A stretch of 64,000 nt of DNA from Palsa-883 sp035696165 (GTDB lineage Bacteria > Pseudomonadota > Alphaproteobacteria > Acetobacterales > Acetobacteraceae): the NCBI GenBank assembly GCA_035696165.1, contig DASRQX010000428.1:1-64000 (forward strand), written 5' to 3'. The position numbers and the translations under genes are program-made. Shown here piece by piece: positions 7,689 through 15,129 of this stretch. The notes under the pieces were generated by a model that was not told the origin of the DNA, ran no database searches, and worked only from the letters and a program-made list of their open reading frames with translations. Each line of letters starts with the position of its first letter. Position 1 is the first letter of the stretch.

Positions 7689-7900
7689 CATACCAACTCC
7701 CGCCGTGTCGCTCTCCCGGTCCCCGCCGTCCGCGCCACGCCCCGGGCCTGAAGCTTCGCAAATGCGTTCCGCAATCGGACGTGTACTTGCTTCGTGGTCC
7801 GCCGGTCCGGGAACCTGACACCCTTGGAGTTCAACGCCGCGAGCGCCATCTCCTTGATCGCCAGCGGGCGACCAGCCTCGCGGAGCATGTCGATTGCCAT
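7688..7900 (-). pseudogene. Winged-helix-like hypothetical protein, N-terminus lost
   Basis: 70 residues: MAIDMLREAGRPLAIKEMA, LNSKGVRFPDRRTTKQVHVR, LRNAFAKLQARGVARTAG. The pattern 'D-LR-AGRPL-I-EMA ... VR-R...L--L-ARG-V' matches the C-terminal winged-helix part of hypothetical proteins often found beside transposases in Acetobacteraceae. Those relatives carry an additional N-terminal region. Here upstream frames (up to about 8020, with LNNLGETRNLELSLFAFED in another frame) suggest that the N-terminus was separated by frameshifts. The 3' end is intact, with a terminator hairpin directly behind it. Confidence 0.4.
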
Positions 7901-8257
7901 CCGCCGAGGCTCGCCGCGCGCGTAGCAGGCTTGCTCGGCAGCTGTCGCGCGACGGCTGGAACTTGCAGATCTTCAAACGCAAACAGCGAAAGTTCAAGGT
8001 TGCGGGTCTCACCTAGATTGTTAAGCGCAGCTTCGCATGGCTCGGCTTCAACCGCCGCCTCTCGAAGGATTGCGAGTGCTTTGTCCAGACACCAGAAACA
8101 CTGCTGGACATCGCTGCAATTCGCTTGATGCTGAATCGCGTCGCTTCAAGATAAACTTCTGACACGGTCTCTAAACCCGGCGAAAGCACCCAAGTTTGAG
8201 GCCGCGCATCAGTCCTTTTCGCGGATGCCAGATTCAGCGCCCCAATCGACGTCAGCC
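7901..8257. other. Gap with remnant coding pieces
   Basis: Apart from possible frameshifted N-terminal pieces of the minus-strand gene ending at 7688, nothing recognisable was found. Confidence 0.35.
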
Positions 8258-8430
8258 CTAGTCATGGAGAAGATCGGCGTAGATATTTTCGATGGCCGTT
8301 ACCTCGTCATCGGTCAATGCGCCGGGCTCCTTTTCCCGCGCGCGTTTCGAGAAATGTCCTCCGTTTTGCCGGAGGAATCCCATCATCAGATCGAATCTGT
8401 GCTCGGGCATCTCAAGAAAGTTCTGGAGCG
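8258..8430 (-). pseudogene. C-terminal tail of a Fic-like protein
   Basis: The last 57 codons of a long minus-strand frame read FLEMPEHRFDLMMGFLRQN, then GGHFSKRAREKE, GALTDDEVTAIENIYADL. This resembles the C-terminal helical tail of Fic-family AMP-transferase proteins (consensus like 'RxDLMxRFLxQNxGxLSxRAR-KEFxALTDDEV'). The catalytic HPFxxGNGR part is not present. It joins in frame with the TnpB-like sequence upstream, so it marks a deletion or insertion junction rather than a natural domain fusion. Confidence 0.5.
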
Positions 8431-9379
8431 CGGCGTTGATGCGGGTCTTCAGCATGCCGCGAACACGGGTCACCAGTTTGCGGTAGCGCTGGCTGTCCCG
8501 CGCCTTGCCGCCTGACCGGGCACGGTGGCGGGCAATGCCGACGATCTGCTTGTCGATACGCTTCAGATCGTTGATCAGCCCAGCGCCGAGCAACGTGCCT
8601 TCGCTGGTGGCAATCAGCGTGGCGAGGCCAAAATCCAAACCCAGCCGCTCGACCTTTGGCTCATAGGCCGCGCGGTGTGCGGCAAACGGCTTGGCCATAT
8701 CCTGCGCCAGCCGGATCGAAACCCGGTCGGCGTCGTCGGTGCAAGGCTGTACCACGGGGCAGAGTTCGCTGCCGCGACGGTCGAATTGCGGATTGCCGTG
8801 CAGGGGAATGACGACCGTGCCACGGTTCGGTCGGCGCAGCATGGCCCACAGGTCGGCGAAATCGGCAGTCTCCGGCTTCTCGAGCGTTGCCACGCGCACA
8901 TCCAGGCGCGGCGAGATGCGCGATAGATCGGGATGGCGATGGTGGCCCATGCAGTGCCGCATGATCGATCTGGCGAGAGCGCGGGCGCCCGGATCAATGT
9001 CAACGATCGCCTCTCGGCTGAACCACAACTGGCGCCAGTTGATCGTATAAAGCTGCTTCTTCGTGGCATCGGGCAGGTTCGATCCCCGGACGCAATTGAC
9101 GAACTCATTGGCACGGTTGCTGACCCAGCCGTCGATTTGCTCCTGGACCTGATAGAACGCCATCTGCACAGGCGTGGCGCCGCAGATGGCGGTTAGGTGT
9201 TTGGCCGATGCCTGCTTGTTGGTGCTGCCGGTCTCGAAGAACAGACGCCACTGCGCACGCCCGACCTGCACGGCCACATCGCGATAGTCGCGGACGAAAT
9301 CGAGGACCAAGCTTTCCTTTGCCGCGTTCATCGAATGCGTCAGCGTGTCAGCGCGGAGCGGGCCAGGCTTCTTCCTCAC
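8431..9379 (-). pseudogene. tnpB: TnpB-like RuvC nuclease, truncated
   Basis: About 316 codons of a TnpB/OrfB-like protein. The N-terminal part has KESLVLDFVRDYRDVAVQVG. The RuvC-I motif RLGLDFGLATLIATSEG carries the first catalytic Asp, followed by the basic bridge-like region (RIDKQIVGIARHRARSGGKA, YRKLVTRVRGMLKTRINAAL). Homology then stops abruptly, so RuvC-II Glu, the zinc finger and RuvC-III Asp are missing. The GTG at 9377-9379 overlaps the stop of the upstream IS1595 transposase by four bases (GTGA), which suggests translational coupling. An internal ATG at 9331 is an alternative start. TnpB proteins are RNA-guided nucleases of IS200/IS605 and IS607 elements, so linkage to a DDE transposase is unusual. 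Confidence 0.6.
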
Positions 9380-10377
9380 GCGAACAACGCCTTGAGCGGC
9401 AGCGGTCCAGACGTCGTGCCGAACAGTATCGCAAGCCGGCTCTCGAGTGGTTCCCGACGGTTCCAGCGGAACTCGATTTCGCCAAGGTAGCGGTGCGTGT
9501 GCTTGCCGCTGATCTGGTGCCACGCGTCGATGAGGGCGCGATTGAACATCGCATGCACGCTCTCAGCCGTGCTGACGTGCACCTTCAGGCCAGTACGTTC
9601 ACCGGTGCGAACAAACTCACCGGCTGAATGGTTGACCCGTATGTGGCCTGCCTGCTGGCGGCCAATCGCGATGTCGGCTGGCAGTTCATCGGTCGCGATG
9701 ATAGCGGTCGGATCGACCTGGGCATGCACCAGCGGGCGGAAGTCGTTTGTTCCGTGCGAGAGGACCGAACTGAACCGGAGGAACCCGCCACATGCGACGG
9801 CGGTGAACGCCATCGGCTTGTCAGTGCCGCGCCCTGCCTTGCGCTTGCGGCGTCCGTCCGTCTTGGCTGGCTTCTCTGCTTTGGGTTCTTCGAACCGCGG
9901 GATGGGTGCCGGCGGTTGCGGCTTGTTCGAGGCGCGTGGTTTGCCGCCCATGCAGGTTTCGTCGAGTTCGACGATGCCCTCTAGCAATTCCGGGTCGCTG
10001 TCCATCATCGCCCGGATGCGGTGCGTCAGATGCCATGTCGTGCGGTATTGCAGCCCAAGCAGGCTGGCCAGTTTGAGCGACGAGATGCCCTTGCTGCTGG
10101 AAGCGATCAGGTACATCGCGATGATCCAGGTGGCGATCGGCAGGTGCGTGTTGTGCATCGCAGTGCCAGCCGTCACTGAGAACCGCTTGCCGCAGTCCAG
10201 GCAGGTGAACCGGCCCGGCAAGGTGGTGATGCGCGAAGCGTGGTTGACGACGCCGCATCCTGGGCAGACTGGCCCATCGGGCCAGCGTGCTTTTTCCAGA
10301 ACGGCGAGACATGTTGCTGGATCGGAAAACCGCTTTTGCAACGCGGCCAGGGTCAGCGGGTCTTTGCCGGGCTTCAT
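9376..10377 (-). CDS. IS1595-family transposase
   Basis: A 333-residue transposase, apparently full length. Residues 38-62 form a zinc ribbon (CPGC...CLDC) followed by GKRFSVTAGT. The middle has SSSKGISSLKLASLLGLQYR and THRIRAMM. The ISXO2-type catalytic domain shows VELDETCMGGK (Asp139), IIATDELPAD (Asp230), VNHSAGEF and VSTAESVHAMF (Glu272), then YLGEIEFRWNRRE and the family-typical end LPLKALFA. A Lys/Arg/Pro-rich linker (about 150-187) sits between the first two acidic residues. The ATG overlaps the stop of the passenger gene by four bases, and its own stop overlaps the start of the TnpB-like gene. Confidence 0.85.
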   Translation of the reverse strand: MKPGKDPLTLAALQKRFSDPATCLAVLEKARWPDGPVCPGCGVVNHASRITTLPGRFTCLDCGKRFSVTAGTAMHNTHLPIATWIIAMYLIASSSKGISSLKLASLLGLQYRTTWHLTHRIRAMMDSDPELLEGIVELDETCMGGKPRASNKPQPPAPIPRFEEPKAEKPAKTDGRRKRKAGRGTDKPMAFTAVACGGFLRFSSVLSHGTNDFRPLVHAQVDPTAIIATDELPADIAIGRQQAGHIRVNHSAGEFVRTGERTGLKVHVSTAESVHAMFNRALIDAWHQISGKHTHRYLGEIEFRWNRREPLESRLAILFGTTSGPLPLKALFA

Positions 10378-10751
10378 GCCGCCGCCACGCTCTCGTGCGG
10401 AAGGATCGTCACCTTCGTCGGGCGTTGCAACTTCCAGTCTCGGCTGATCGGCGCATTATAGACCTCGCGACGGCCTTGGTAGCCTTTGATGTCATCAGCC
10501 GCATGGGCTTCAAACTCAAAGATGTCCCCACCAGCAAGCCCGACCGACCATTTCCCAGGGGTGAACCACAGATGGTGGGTCAGCAGCGTTCCGGTATCGG
10601 CGTCAACGACGTCACGCAGCAAAATGGTCGGGACCGGCGGACCTCTGAAAGCGGCTTTGGTGCCAAAGCGTTCAACAACCGCGCGGCAGCGAAACCGAGT
10701 GCCGTCGCGCTTTTGCAGCTCCTGTCTTTTGCCGATGGACTTGGTAGCCAT
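10374..10751 (-). CDS. IS passenger protein, OB-fold-like
   Basis: A 125-residue protein with the pattern TILLRDVVDADTGTLLTHHL, WF-PGKWSVGLAGGDIFEF, KGYQGRREVYNAPISRDWKL, QRPTKVTIL. This layout ('I-L-DV-d--G-----DHlWF...GD---F-A-V--Y-KGY-G......D-kL-rPTki') belongs to a widespread family of small hypothetical proteins that look like OB-fold nucleic-acid binders. No function is established to my knowledge. GAAGGAA precedes the ATG by nine bases. The gene leads the three-gene transposon operon and ends inside the transposase start codon (ATGA), so it is likely made together with the transposase. Confidence 0.65.
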   Translation of the reverse strand: MATKSIGKRQELQKRDGTRFRCRAVVERFGTKAAFRGPPVPTILLRDVVDADTGTLLTHHLWFTPGKWSVGLAGGDIFEFEAHAADDIKGYQGRREVYNAPISRDWKLQRPTKVTILPHESVAAA

Positions 10752-10862
10752 CGTTGAGGTTCCTTCTCGACTGTAGGTCAGGGCCGGATCGGTGTTATCA
10801 GCACCGCCCGGCCCGAACTATAAACCCGGCCGTGTGTTAGAAAGCAATAGGTCCGCCAGGTG

Positions 10863-13010
10863 TTATCGCTCGATCACCAAAAGTCCGTCCACCGCGACGA
10901 CCTCGGCGCGGTTCCAACGGATCGGGTTCACCTCGAACGTGAATCGTGGCCAGGGGGCACCGGCGCACAATAGTGACAGACGCGCCACGAACGCGGCGGG
11001 CGCGGAACGATCGAGCGGGCCGATTTCGTCCCTGGCGTGTGTGGCGAGGCGCAGCCGCCCGATCATGTTGGCGGCGACAGCTTCGTCCACTGGTGCGCGC
11101 GCGGTCACAACGTCCTCCAGCAATTCGGTCAGCCCGCCGCCGGCTCCGACCGAGATCATCGGGCCGAACACCGGATCGGCGAAGGCCGACACCAACAGTT
11201 CAGTGCCGCCGCGCGCCATGCGTTGCACTAGCACACCGTCCAGCGTCACCCCAAGCACGGTCGCGCGGTCGGCCAATCGGCGAAAGCCTGCCGCTACGTC
11301 GTCTTCCGTGCGCAAATCTACTGCAAGCAATCCGGCGGCGGCGCGGTGCGTGATGCGCGGGGTGATGCCCTTCAGCACGACGGGCAGACCGACCCCGGCA
11401 GCGATGCGCTGCGCCTCGGCCGCGCTGGTGGCCAACGCGCCCGCCGCGGCGGGCAGGCCGGCGGCGCGCAGGATCGCGTGACAGCCGTCTTCCGGCACCA
11501 CGGAGGTCGCGGCGGGCACGTGTGCGGCCCAGTCGAACGCCACCGGAACGAGTGTGCCTCCGCGGCGAGGCCGCGACATCGCGGCAGCGAGCCGGGCGAG
11601 GTGGCCCAGCGCGCGCAGGCCGCGATCCGGCTCGTCGAAGCTCGGGATGCCGTGCTCGGCGAAGTGCGCCTCGGTGCCGGTGGGCGGCGCGGGCCAGCTC
11701 ACGCAGACCGGCTTAGGGCAGCGCGCCACGAAATCGATGAACACCTGGGAAATCTCCTGCGCCCGCGAGGCCATGGCACCGACGATGAGGATCACCGAGC
11801 TGATGTCGGGCTGCGACGCCAGAACGTCCATTGCAACGGGAAGCTGCGCCAGGCTCTCGGCGCGGAATGCCGTGCTGGGCGTCAGGTCCATCGGGTTGGC
11901 CGCCGAGGCCACCGACAGCAGCAGCGGGCGCAACTTCGCGCTGTGCGCCGCGTCCAGCGGTGGCGCCTCAAGGCCGTGCGTCGTGCACTGATCGGCCGCC
12001 AGCACGCCGTTGCCGCCGCCGAATGTTACGATCCCGACGCCGTTGCCGCGCGGCAGCCGGTCGTGCGCCAGACCGGCGAGCATCAGGCTGACATCCACCA
12101 GCTCCTCCACCGAGCGCACGCGGATGACCCCGAGTTCTTGCAGCACGGCGTCGAACACCCGGTTCACGCCGACCAGCGAGCCGGTGTGCGCCTGGGCGGC
12201 GCGCGCCGAGGCGGCGGTCGCGCCGGATTTGATCATCACCACCGGCTTGCCGCGATCACGTGCCGCCTCCAGCGCATTGACAAGCTTGGCGCCGTCACCC
12301 GCGCCTTCGAGGTAGGCGGCAATCACCTCGGTGCCTTCGTCGCAGGCCAGCGCGTGCAAGTAGTCGGCGAAATCCACCACCGCCTCGTTGCCGCCGCTGA
12401 TCAAGTGGCGGAAGCCGAAGCCGGCCCATTGCACCATGGAGAACGCGGTCGTGCCGATACCGCCGCTCTGCGTAACCATGCTGATCGGCCCAGCACGCAG
12501 GCTCGTGAATTCGTGCAGCGCGGTGGCAAAGCTTTGGGTCGCCGGCGTGGCAGCATTGATGATGCCGACGCAGTTCGGGCCGCACAGCGTGAAGCCGGTC
12601 TCCTGGCACAGTGCCACAAGATCGCGTTGCAGCGCGGCGCCTTCGGCGCCCGTCTCGGCAAAGCCGCCGGCGAAGGCGACGCCAAGGCGCGTACCGACCG
12701 CAATGCAGTCGCGCACCGTGTCAACAACAGCAGCGGCAGGGATCGACATCACCGCCGAGTGAGGCGCTTCCGGCAGATCGGCCATGGTGCGATGACAGGT
12801 GACCCCGCGGACCGTGCCGCCCGACGGGTTCACCGCGAAGACGCGGCCAGGATAGCCGAAGCGCAGCAGGCGCTCGACCGTGTCGCCACCCAGATTGCCG
12901 GGGCGGTCAGAAGCGCCGATGACGGCGATCGACCGCGGATAGAGCAGTCCCGAGACGTCAGCGAAGCGTGGTGTAGCGGGGGTGAGATGCGGCGAAGCGG
13001 ACGAGGCCAT
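10863..13010 (-). CDS. ADP-forming acyl-CoA synthetase
   Basis: A 715-residue single-chain acyl-CoA synthetase (NDP-forming) that activates a carboxylic acid to its CoA thioester. Order of parts: CoA-binding Rossmann domain (SIAVIGASDRPGNLGGDTVE, residues 28-47; CGPNCVGIIN; MVTQSGGIG), succinyl-CoA-ligase-like domain with the phospho-His loop AAQAHTGSLVG, and a C-terminal ATP-grasp domain (GLPVVLKGITPRITHRAAAG; LVQRMARGGTELLVSAF; DPVFGPMISVGAGG; FEVNPIRW). It is the last gene of the minus-strand cluster, 71 bp behind the MaoC-like pair. A paralogue with the same architecture is at 31467. The acid it uses is not evident. The ribosome site before the ATG is weak. Confidence 0.85.
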   Translation of the reverse strand: MASSASPHLTPATPRFADVSGLLYPRSIAVIGASDRPGNLGGDTVERLLRFGYPGRVFAVNPSGGTVRGVTCHRTMADLPEAPHSAVMSIPAAAVVDTVRDCIAVGTRLGVAFAGGFAETGAEGAALQRDLVALCQETGFTLCGPNCVGIINAATPATQSFATALHEFTSLRAGPISMVTQSGGIGTTAFSMVQWAGFGFRHLISGGNEAVVDFADYLHALACDEGTEVIAAYLEGAGDGAKLVNALEAARDRGKPVVMIKSGATAASARAAQAHTGSLVGVNRVFDAVLQELGVIRVRSVEELVDVSLMLAGLAHDRLPRGNGVGIVTFGGGNGVLAADQCTTHGLEAPPLDAAHSAKLRPLLLSVASAANPMDLTPSTAFRAESLAQLPVAMDVLASQPDISSVILIVGAMASRAQEISQVFIDFVARCPKPVCVSWPAPPTGTEAHFAEHGIPSFDEPDRGLRALGHLARLAAAMSRPRRGGTLVPVAFDWAAHVPAATSVVPEDGCHAILRAAGLPAAAGALATSAAEAQRIAAGVGLPVVLKGITPRITHRAAAGLLAVDLRTEDDVAAGFRRLADRATVLGVTLDGVLVQRMARGGTELLVSAFADPVFGPMISVGAGGGLTELLEDVVTARAPVDEAVAANMIGRLRLATHARDEIGPLDRSAPAAFVARLSLLCAGAPWPRFTFEVNPIRWNRAEVVAVDGLLVIER

Positions 13011-13081
13011 GGCGGCGCTTTCTGTAGAGATACGTGGTGCCGGCTTGCGGTGTGCCGTGCCCCGGCACGCCGCGCCGTGTC

Positions 13082-13531
13082 TCAGGCCGCGACCTCGACG
13101 CTGCCGTCGCTTTCAGTCAGCTTCAGGCCGTGCTCGTCCTCGCACCAGATGTCGACCACATAGGTTACGTTTCCGTTCGGCTGCGGCGTCACGCTGCGGA
13201 TCCGCCCCTTCACGTGCAGCAGCGTGCCGAGCAGCACCTGGCGGATGAACTTGGTGCGCAGTTCGCCGCGTGCGATATAGTCCATGCCGAACGCGTGGAC
13301 CATCATCTCGCTGCACCAGTTGGCCATGATCATGCCGTCGGCGTTGACGGTTTCGAGTCCCTGCGACCTGGCGTATTCGGGATCGGTGTGGATGTTGGAG
13401 CCGACCTGGCGCAGTTCGTCGGTGGCGGCGGACAGCATGGCGCTGTCGTACCACTCGATCCGCTGCGTCGTGATGGCGCGCACGGGACCCAGAATGATTT
13501 CGCCGACTTTGTAGGCGCGCTTCGTATTCAT
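13082..13531 (-). CDS. MaoC-like hydratase, second half
   Basis: 149 residues with a hot-dog fold pattern: YKVGEIILGPVRAITTQRIE, IHTDPEYARSQGLETVNADG, MIMANWCSEMMVHAFGMDYI, then LRTKFIRQVLLGTLLHVKGR and a C-terminal strand pair. The DPEYARSQG segment corresponds to the catalytic Asp/His loop of MaoC enoyl-CoA hydratases, with His preceding Asp (IHTDPE). Its start overlaps the stop of the preceding gene, so the two products are expected to form one two-subunit hydratase acting on enoyl- or hydroxyacyl-CoA. It sits just upstream of the acyl-CoA synthetase. Confidence 0.75.
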   Translation of the reverse strand: MNTKRAYKVGEIILGPVRAITTQRIEWYDSAMLSAATDELRQVGSNIHTDPEYARSQGLETVNADGMIMANWCSEMMVHAFGMDYIARGELRTKFIRQVLLGTLLHVKGRIRSVTPQPNGNVTYVVDIWCEDEHGLKLTESDGSVEVAA

Positions 13532-13992
13532 CAGGCCTCTCCCACTTTCTTGAAGCGCAGCAGCGTGCGGTCGTTATAGGTGGTCACCAGCCGCCCATCG
13601 GCGGTACGGACCTCCAGGTAGTACCAGAGGTATTGCCGCTCGCGCAGGATGTACTTGTCGACGATGTGGCCGGTGACGATCAGCCGCTCGCCGACATAGG
13701 CGGGGCTGTGCTGTTTGGCATGATATTCGTAGTGGATGCGGGCGTCTTCGGCCTTCATGCCGGCGATGCGCTGCTCCTTCAGGCAATTCTTTTCCAGGAT
13801 GCGCATCTTGTCGACATGGATCATGGTCGGCGGGCGCACCTGCCGGCCGGTCGGGTTCAGATCGGAGTGGAACAGCTCGCTGCTCTCCTCCACGCCATGA
13901 GCGTATTCGGTGCACATGAACGCGCTGAGTTCGTATTCGACCGGTTCGAACACGTCACCCTTTTCTAGATCACCGATAGTGCCACCCAGCAT
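13531..13992 (-). CDS. MaoC/FAS1-type dehydratase, first half
   Basis: 153 residues, hot-dog fold of the N-terminal dehydratase type: GDVFEPVEYELSAFMCTEYA, ELFHSDLNPTGRQVRPPTMI, HVDKMRILEKNC, then HAKQHSPAYVGERLIVTGHI and YLWYYLEVRTADGRLVTTYN. In two-subunit hydratases this type of chain gives the structural half while the partner carries the catalytic loop. It is followed with one-base overlap by the second half (13082). It starts 85 bp after the TRAP binding-protein gene, consistent with a shared transcript. Confidence 0.75.
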   Translation of the reverse strand: MLGGTIGDLEKGDVFEPVEYELSAFMCTEYAHGVEESSELFHSDLNPTGRQVRPPTMIHVDKMRILEKNCLKEQRIAGMKAEDARIHYEYHAKQHSPAYVGERLIVTGHIVDKYILRERQYLWYYLEVRTADGRLVTTYNDRTLLRFKKVGEA

Positions 13993-14077
13993 GCTGTCCT
14001 CCTGATGCCGATTGATCCGTCGAAGTCGTTCCGTTCCCGGCGAGCGTGCCGGCCTCGCGGCAGACGCGGTCCTGCGA

Positions 14078-15088
14078 TCAGTGCCCTGTCACCTTTTGCA
14101 GCTCGCCATAGATCTCCATCGCCCGTCCGCCGAGGCTTTCGGCGAATGCCTGATTCATCGGCCGCACAGCATCGACGAAGGGCTGGCGCGGCGGCGTCAT
14201 CACCGCGAGACCGGCCTTCACCAGCCGATCGAGGTCGGCCTCGTTCGCCTCCTTGGCGATCTTCAAGTTGTAGTCGGTGGTCTCCCGCCCGGCCTCCACC
14301 AGTGCCTGCTGCGCCTCCGCGGTCTGGCGCTGGAACACATCCGGGTTCATTGCGACATAGGCGACGTAGAAGATGTGGTCGGTATGCACCAGGTTGCGGG
14401 CCACTTCGTAGTATTTGCCGGTGTACAGCGTGGTGGCGGAGCCCTCGATCGCATCCGCCACGTGGGCCTGCAGCGCTGTGTACGCCTCCGGTAATGCGAC
14501 CGGTGTCGGAATGGCGCCGAATGCTTTCACCATGTCCACGTATAGCGGCGACTGCGGCACGCGGAATTTGAGGCCCTTGAAGTCGGCGAACGTGCGCAGC
14601 GGTCTGGTGGCGAGCGTCATGCGCGGTCCGTCGAACTGATACCCGAGCGGCTGAAGGTTGGCCTTAACGAACAGCGTCTCAAGGATCGGCTGCACCCGAT
14701 CGACGATCTGTTTCAACTGATCCAGGCTGACGTAGAGATACGGCATCTCCAGCACGCGGATGTCGCGGATGAAGCTGCCGAAGCCGGGCAGCCCGGAATA
14801 GCCCAGATCGATCGTGCCGGAATGAATGCCGCGCGCGGCCTCTTCTTCCGTGCCCAGCGCACCGTTGTGGAACACCCGGATGCGCAGCTTGCCGTCCGTT
14901 TTCTTTGCCACCAGCTCGCCGAAATATTCGGCACTGCGCGAGGCGGAGTGCTGCGCGTTGAACAGGCTGGCGTAGCGCAGCGTCACCACTGCTTGCTGCG
15001 CCAGGGCCGGCGGCACCAGCGCGCCGCCGGCCGCGCCGATCGCCCGCAGGGCATCGCGCCGCGTCAACTTCCGTCGCGTTGATGGCAT
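14078..15088 (-). CDS. TRAP transporter solute-binding protein (DctP type)
   Basis: 336 residues, periplasmic. The start at 15088 is chosen over an ATG at 15175 because it has a GAGGGG ribosome site at eight bases and opens on a twin-arginine signal (TRRDALRAIGAAGGALV, cleavage near PPALAQQ). DctP features: LRYASLFNAQHSASRSAEYF, FHNGALGTEEEAARGIHSGT, LPGFGSFIRDIRVLEMPYLY, LKFRVPQSPLYVDMVKAFGA with the Arg that clamps the substrate carboxylate, and GSATTLYTGKYYEVARN. The fused membrane gene lies 41 bp upstream. Ligands of this family are usually organic acids. The exact ligand is unknown. Confidence 0.85.
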   Translation of the reverse strand: MPSTRRKLTRRDALRAIGAAGGALVPPALAQQAVVTLRYASLFNAQHSASRSAEYFGELVAKKTDGKLRIRVFHNGALGTEEEAARGIHSGTIDLGYSGLPGFGSFIRDIRVLEMPYLYVSLDQLKQIVDRVQPILETLFVKANLQPLGYQFDGPRMTLATRPLRTFADFKGLKFRVPQSPLYVDMVKAFGAIPTPVALPEAYTALQAHVADAIEGSATTLYTGKYYEVARNLVHTDHIFYVAYVAMNPDVFQRQTAEAQQALVEAGRETTDYNLKIAKEANEADLDRLVKAGLAVMTPPRQPFVDAVRPMNQAFAESLGGRAMEIYGELQKVTGH

Positions 15089-15129
15089 CTTGGTTCCCCT
15101 CGTGTTTGCTGACGCTCGCATTGGGTGCC

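Larger units (their letters stand above)
8431..10800 (-). mobile_element. Three-gene IS1595-type element, 3' truncated
   Basis: Minus-strand cassette of a 125-residue passenger (10374-10751), an IS1595-type DDE transposase (9376-10377) and a TnpB-like gene (8431-9379). Consecutive genes are joined by 4-bp ATGA and GTGA overlaps, so they form one translational unit. The distal end was lost at the junction with the fic-like tail. I could not define terminal inverted repeats, so the outer limits are approximate. Confidence 0.55.

Noticed and set aside
10791..10867. GGTGTTATC direct repeats (10791 and 10859) as transposon target duplication
   Set aside because: Both copies lie on the same side of the IS1595-type unit, so they cannot flank it.
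11346..13163. Long open plus-strand frame of 605 codons
   Set aside because: It lies antisense to the acyl-CoA synthetase, is extremely Arg/Ala/Gln/His-rich and matches no family; a GC-codon shadow.
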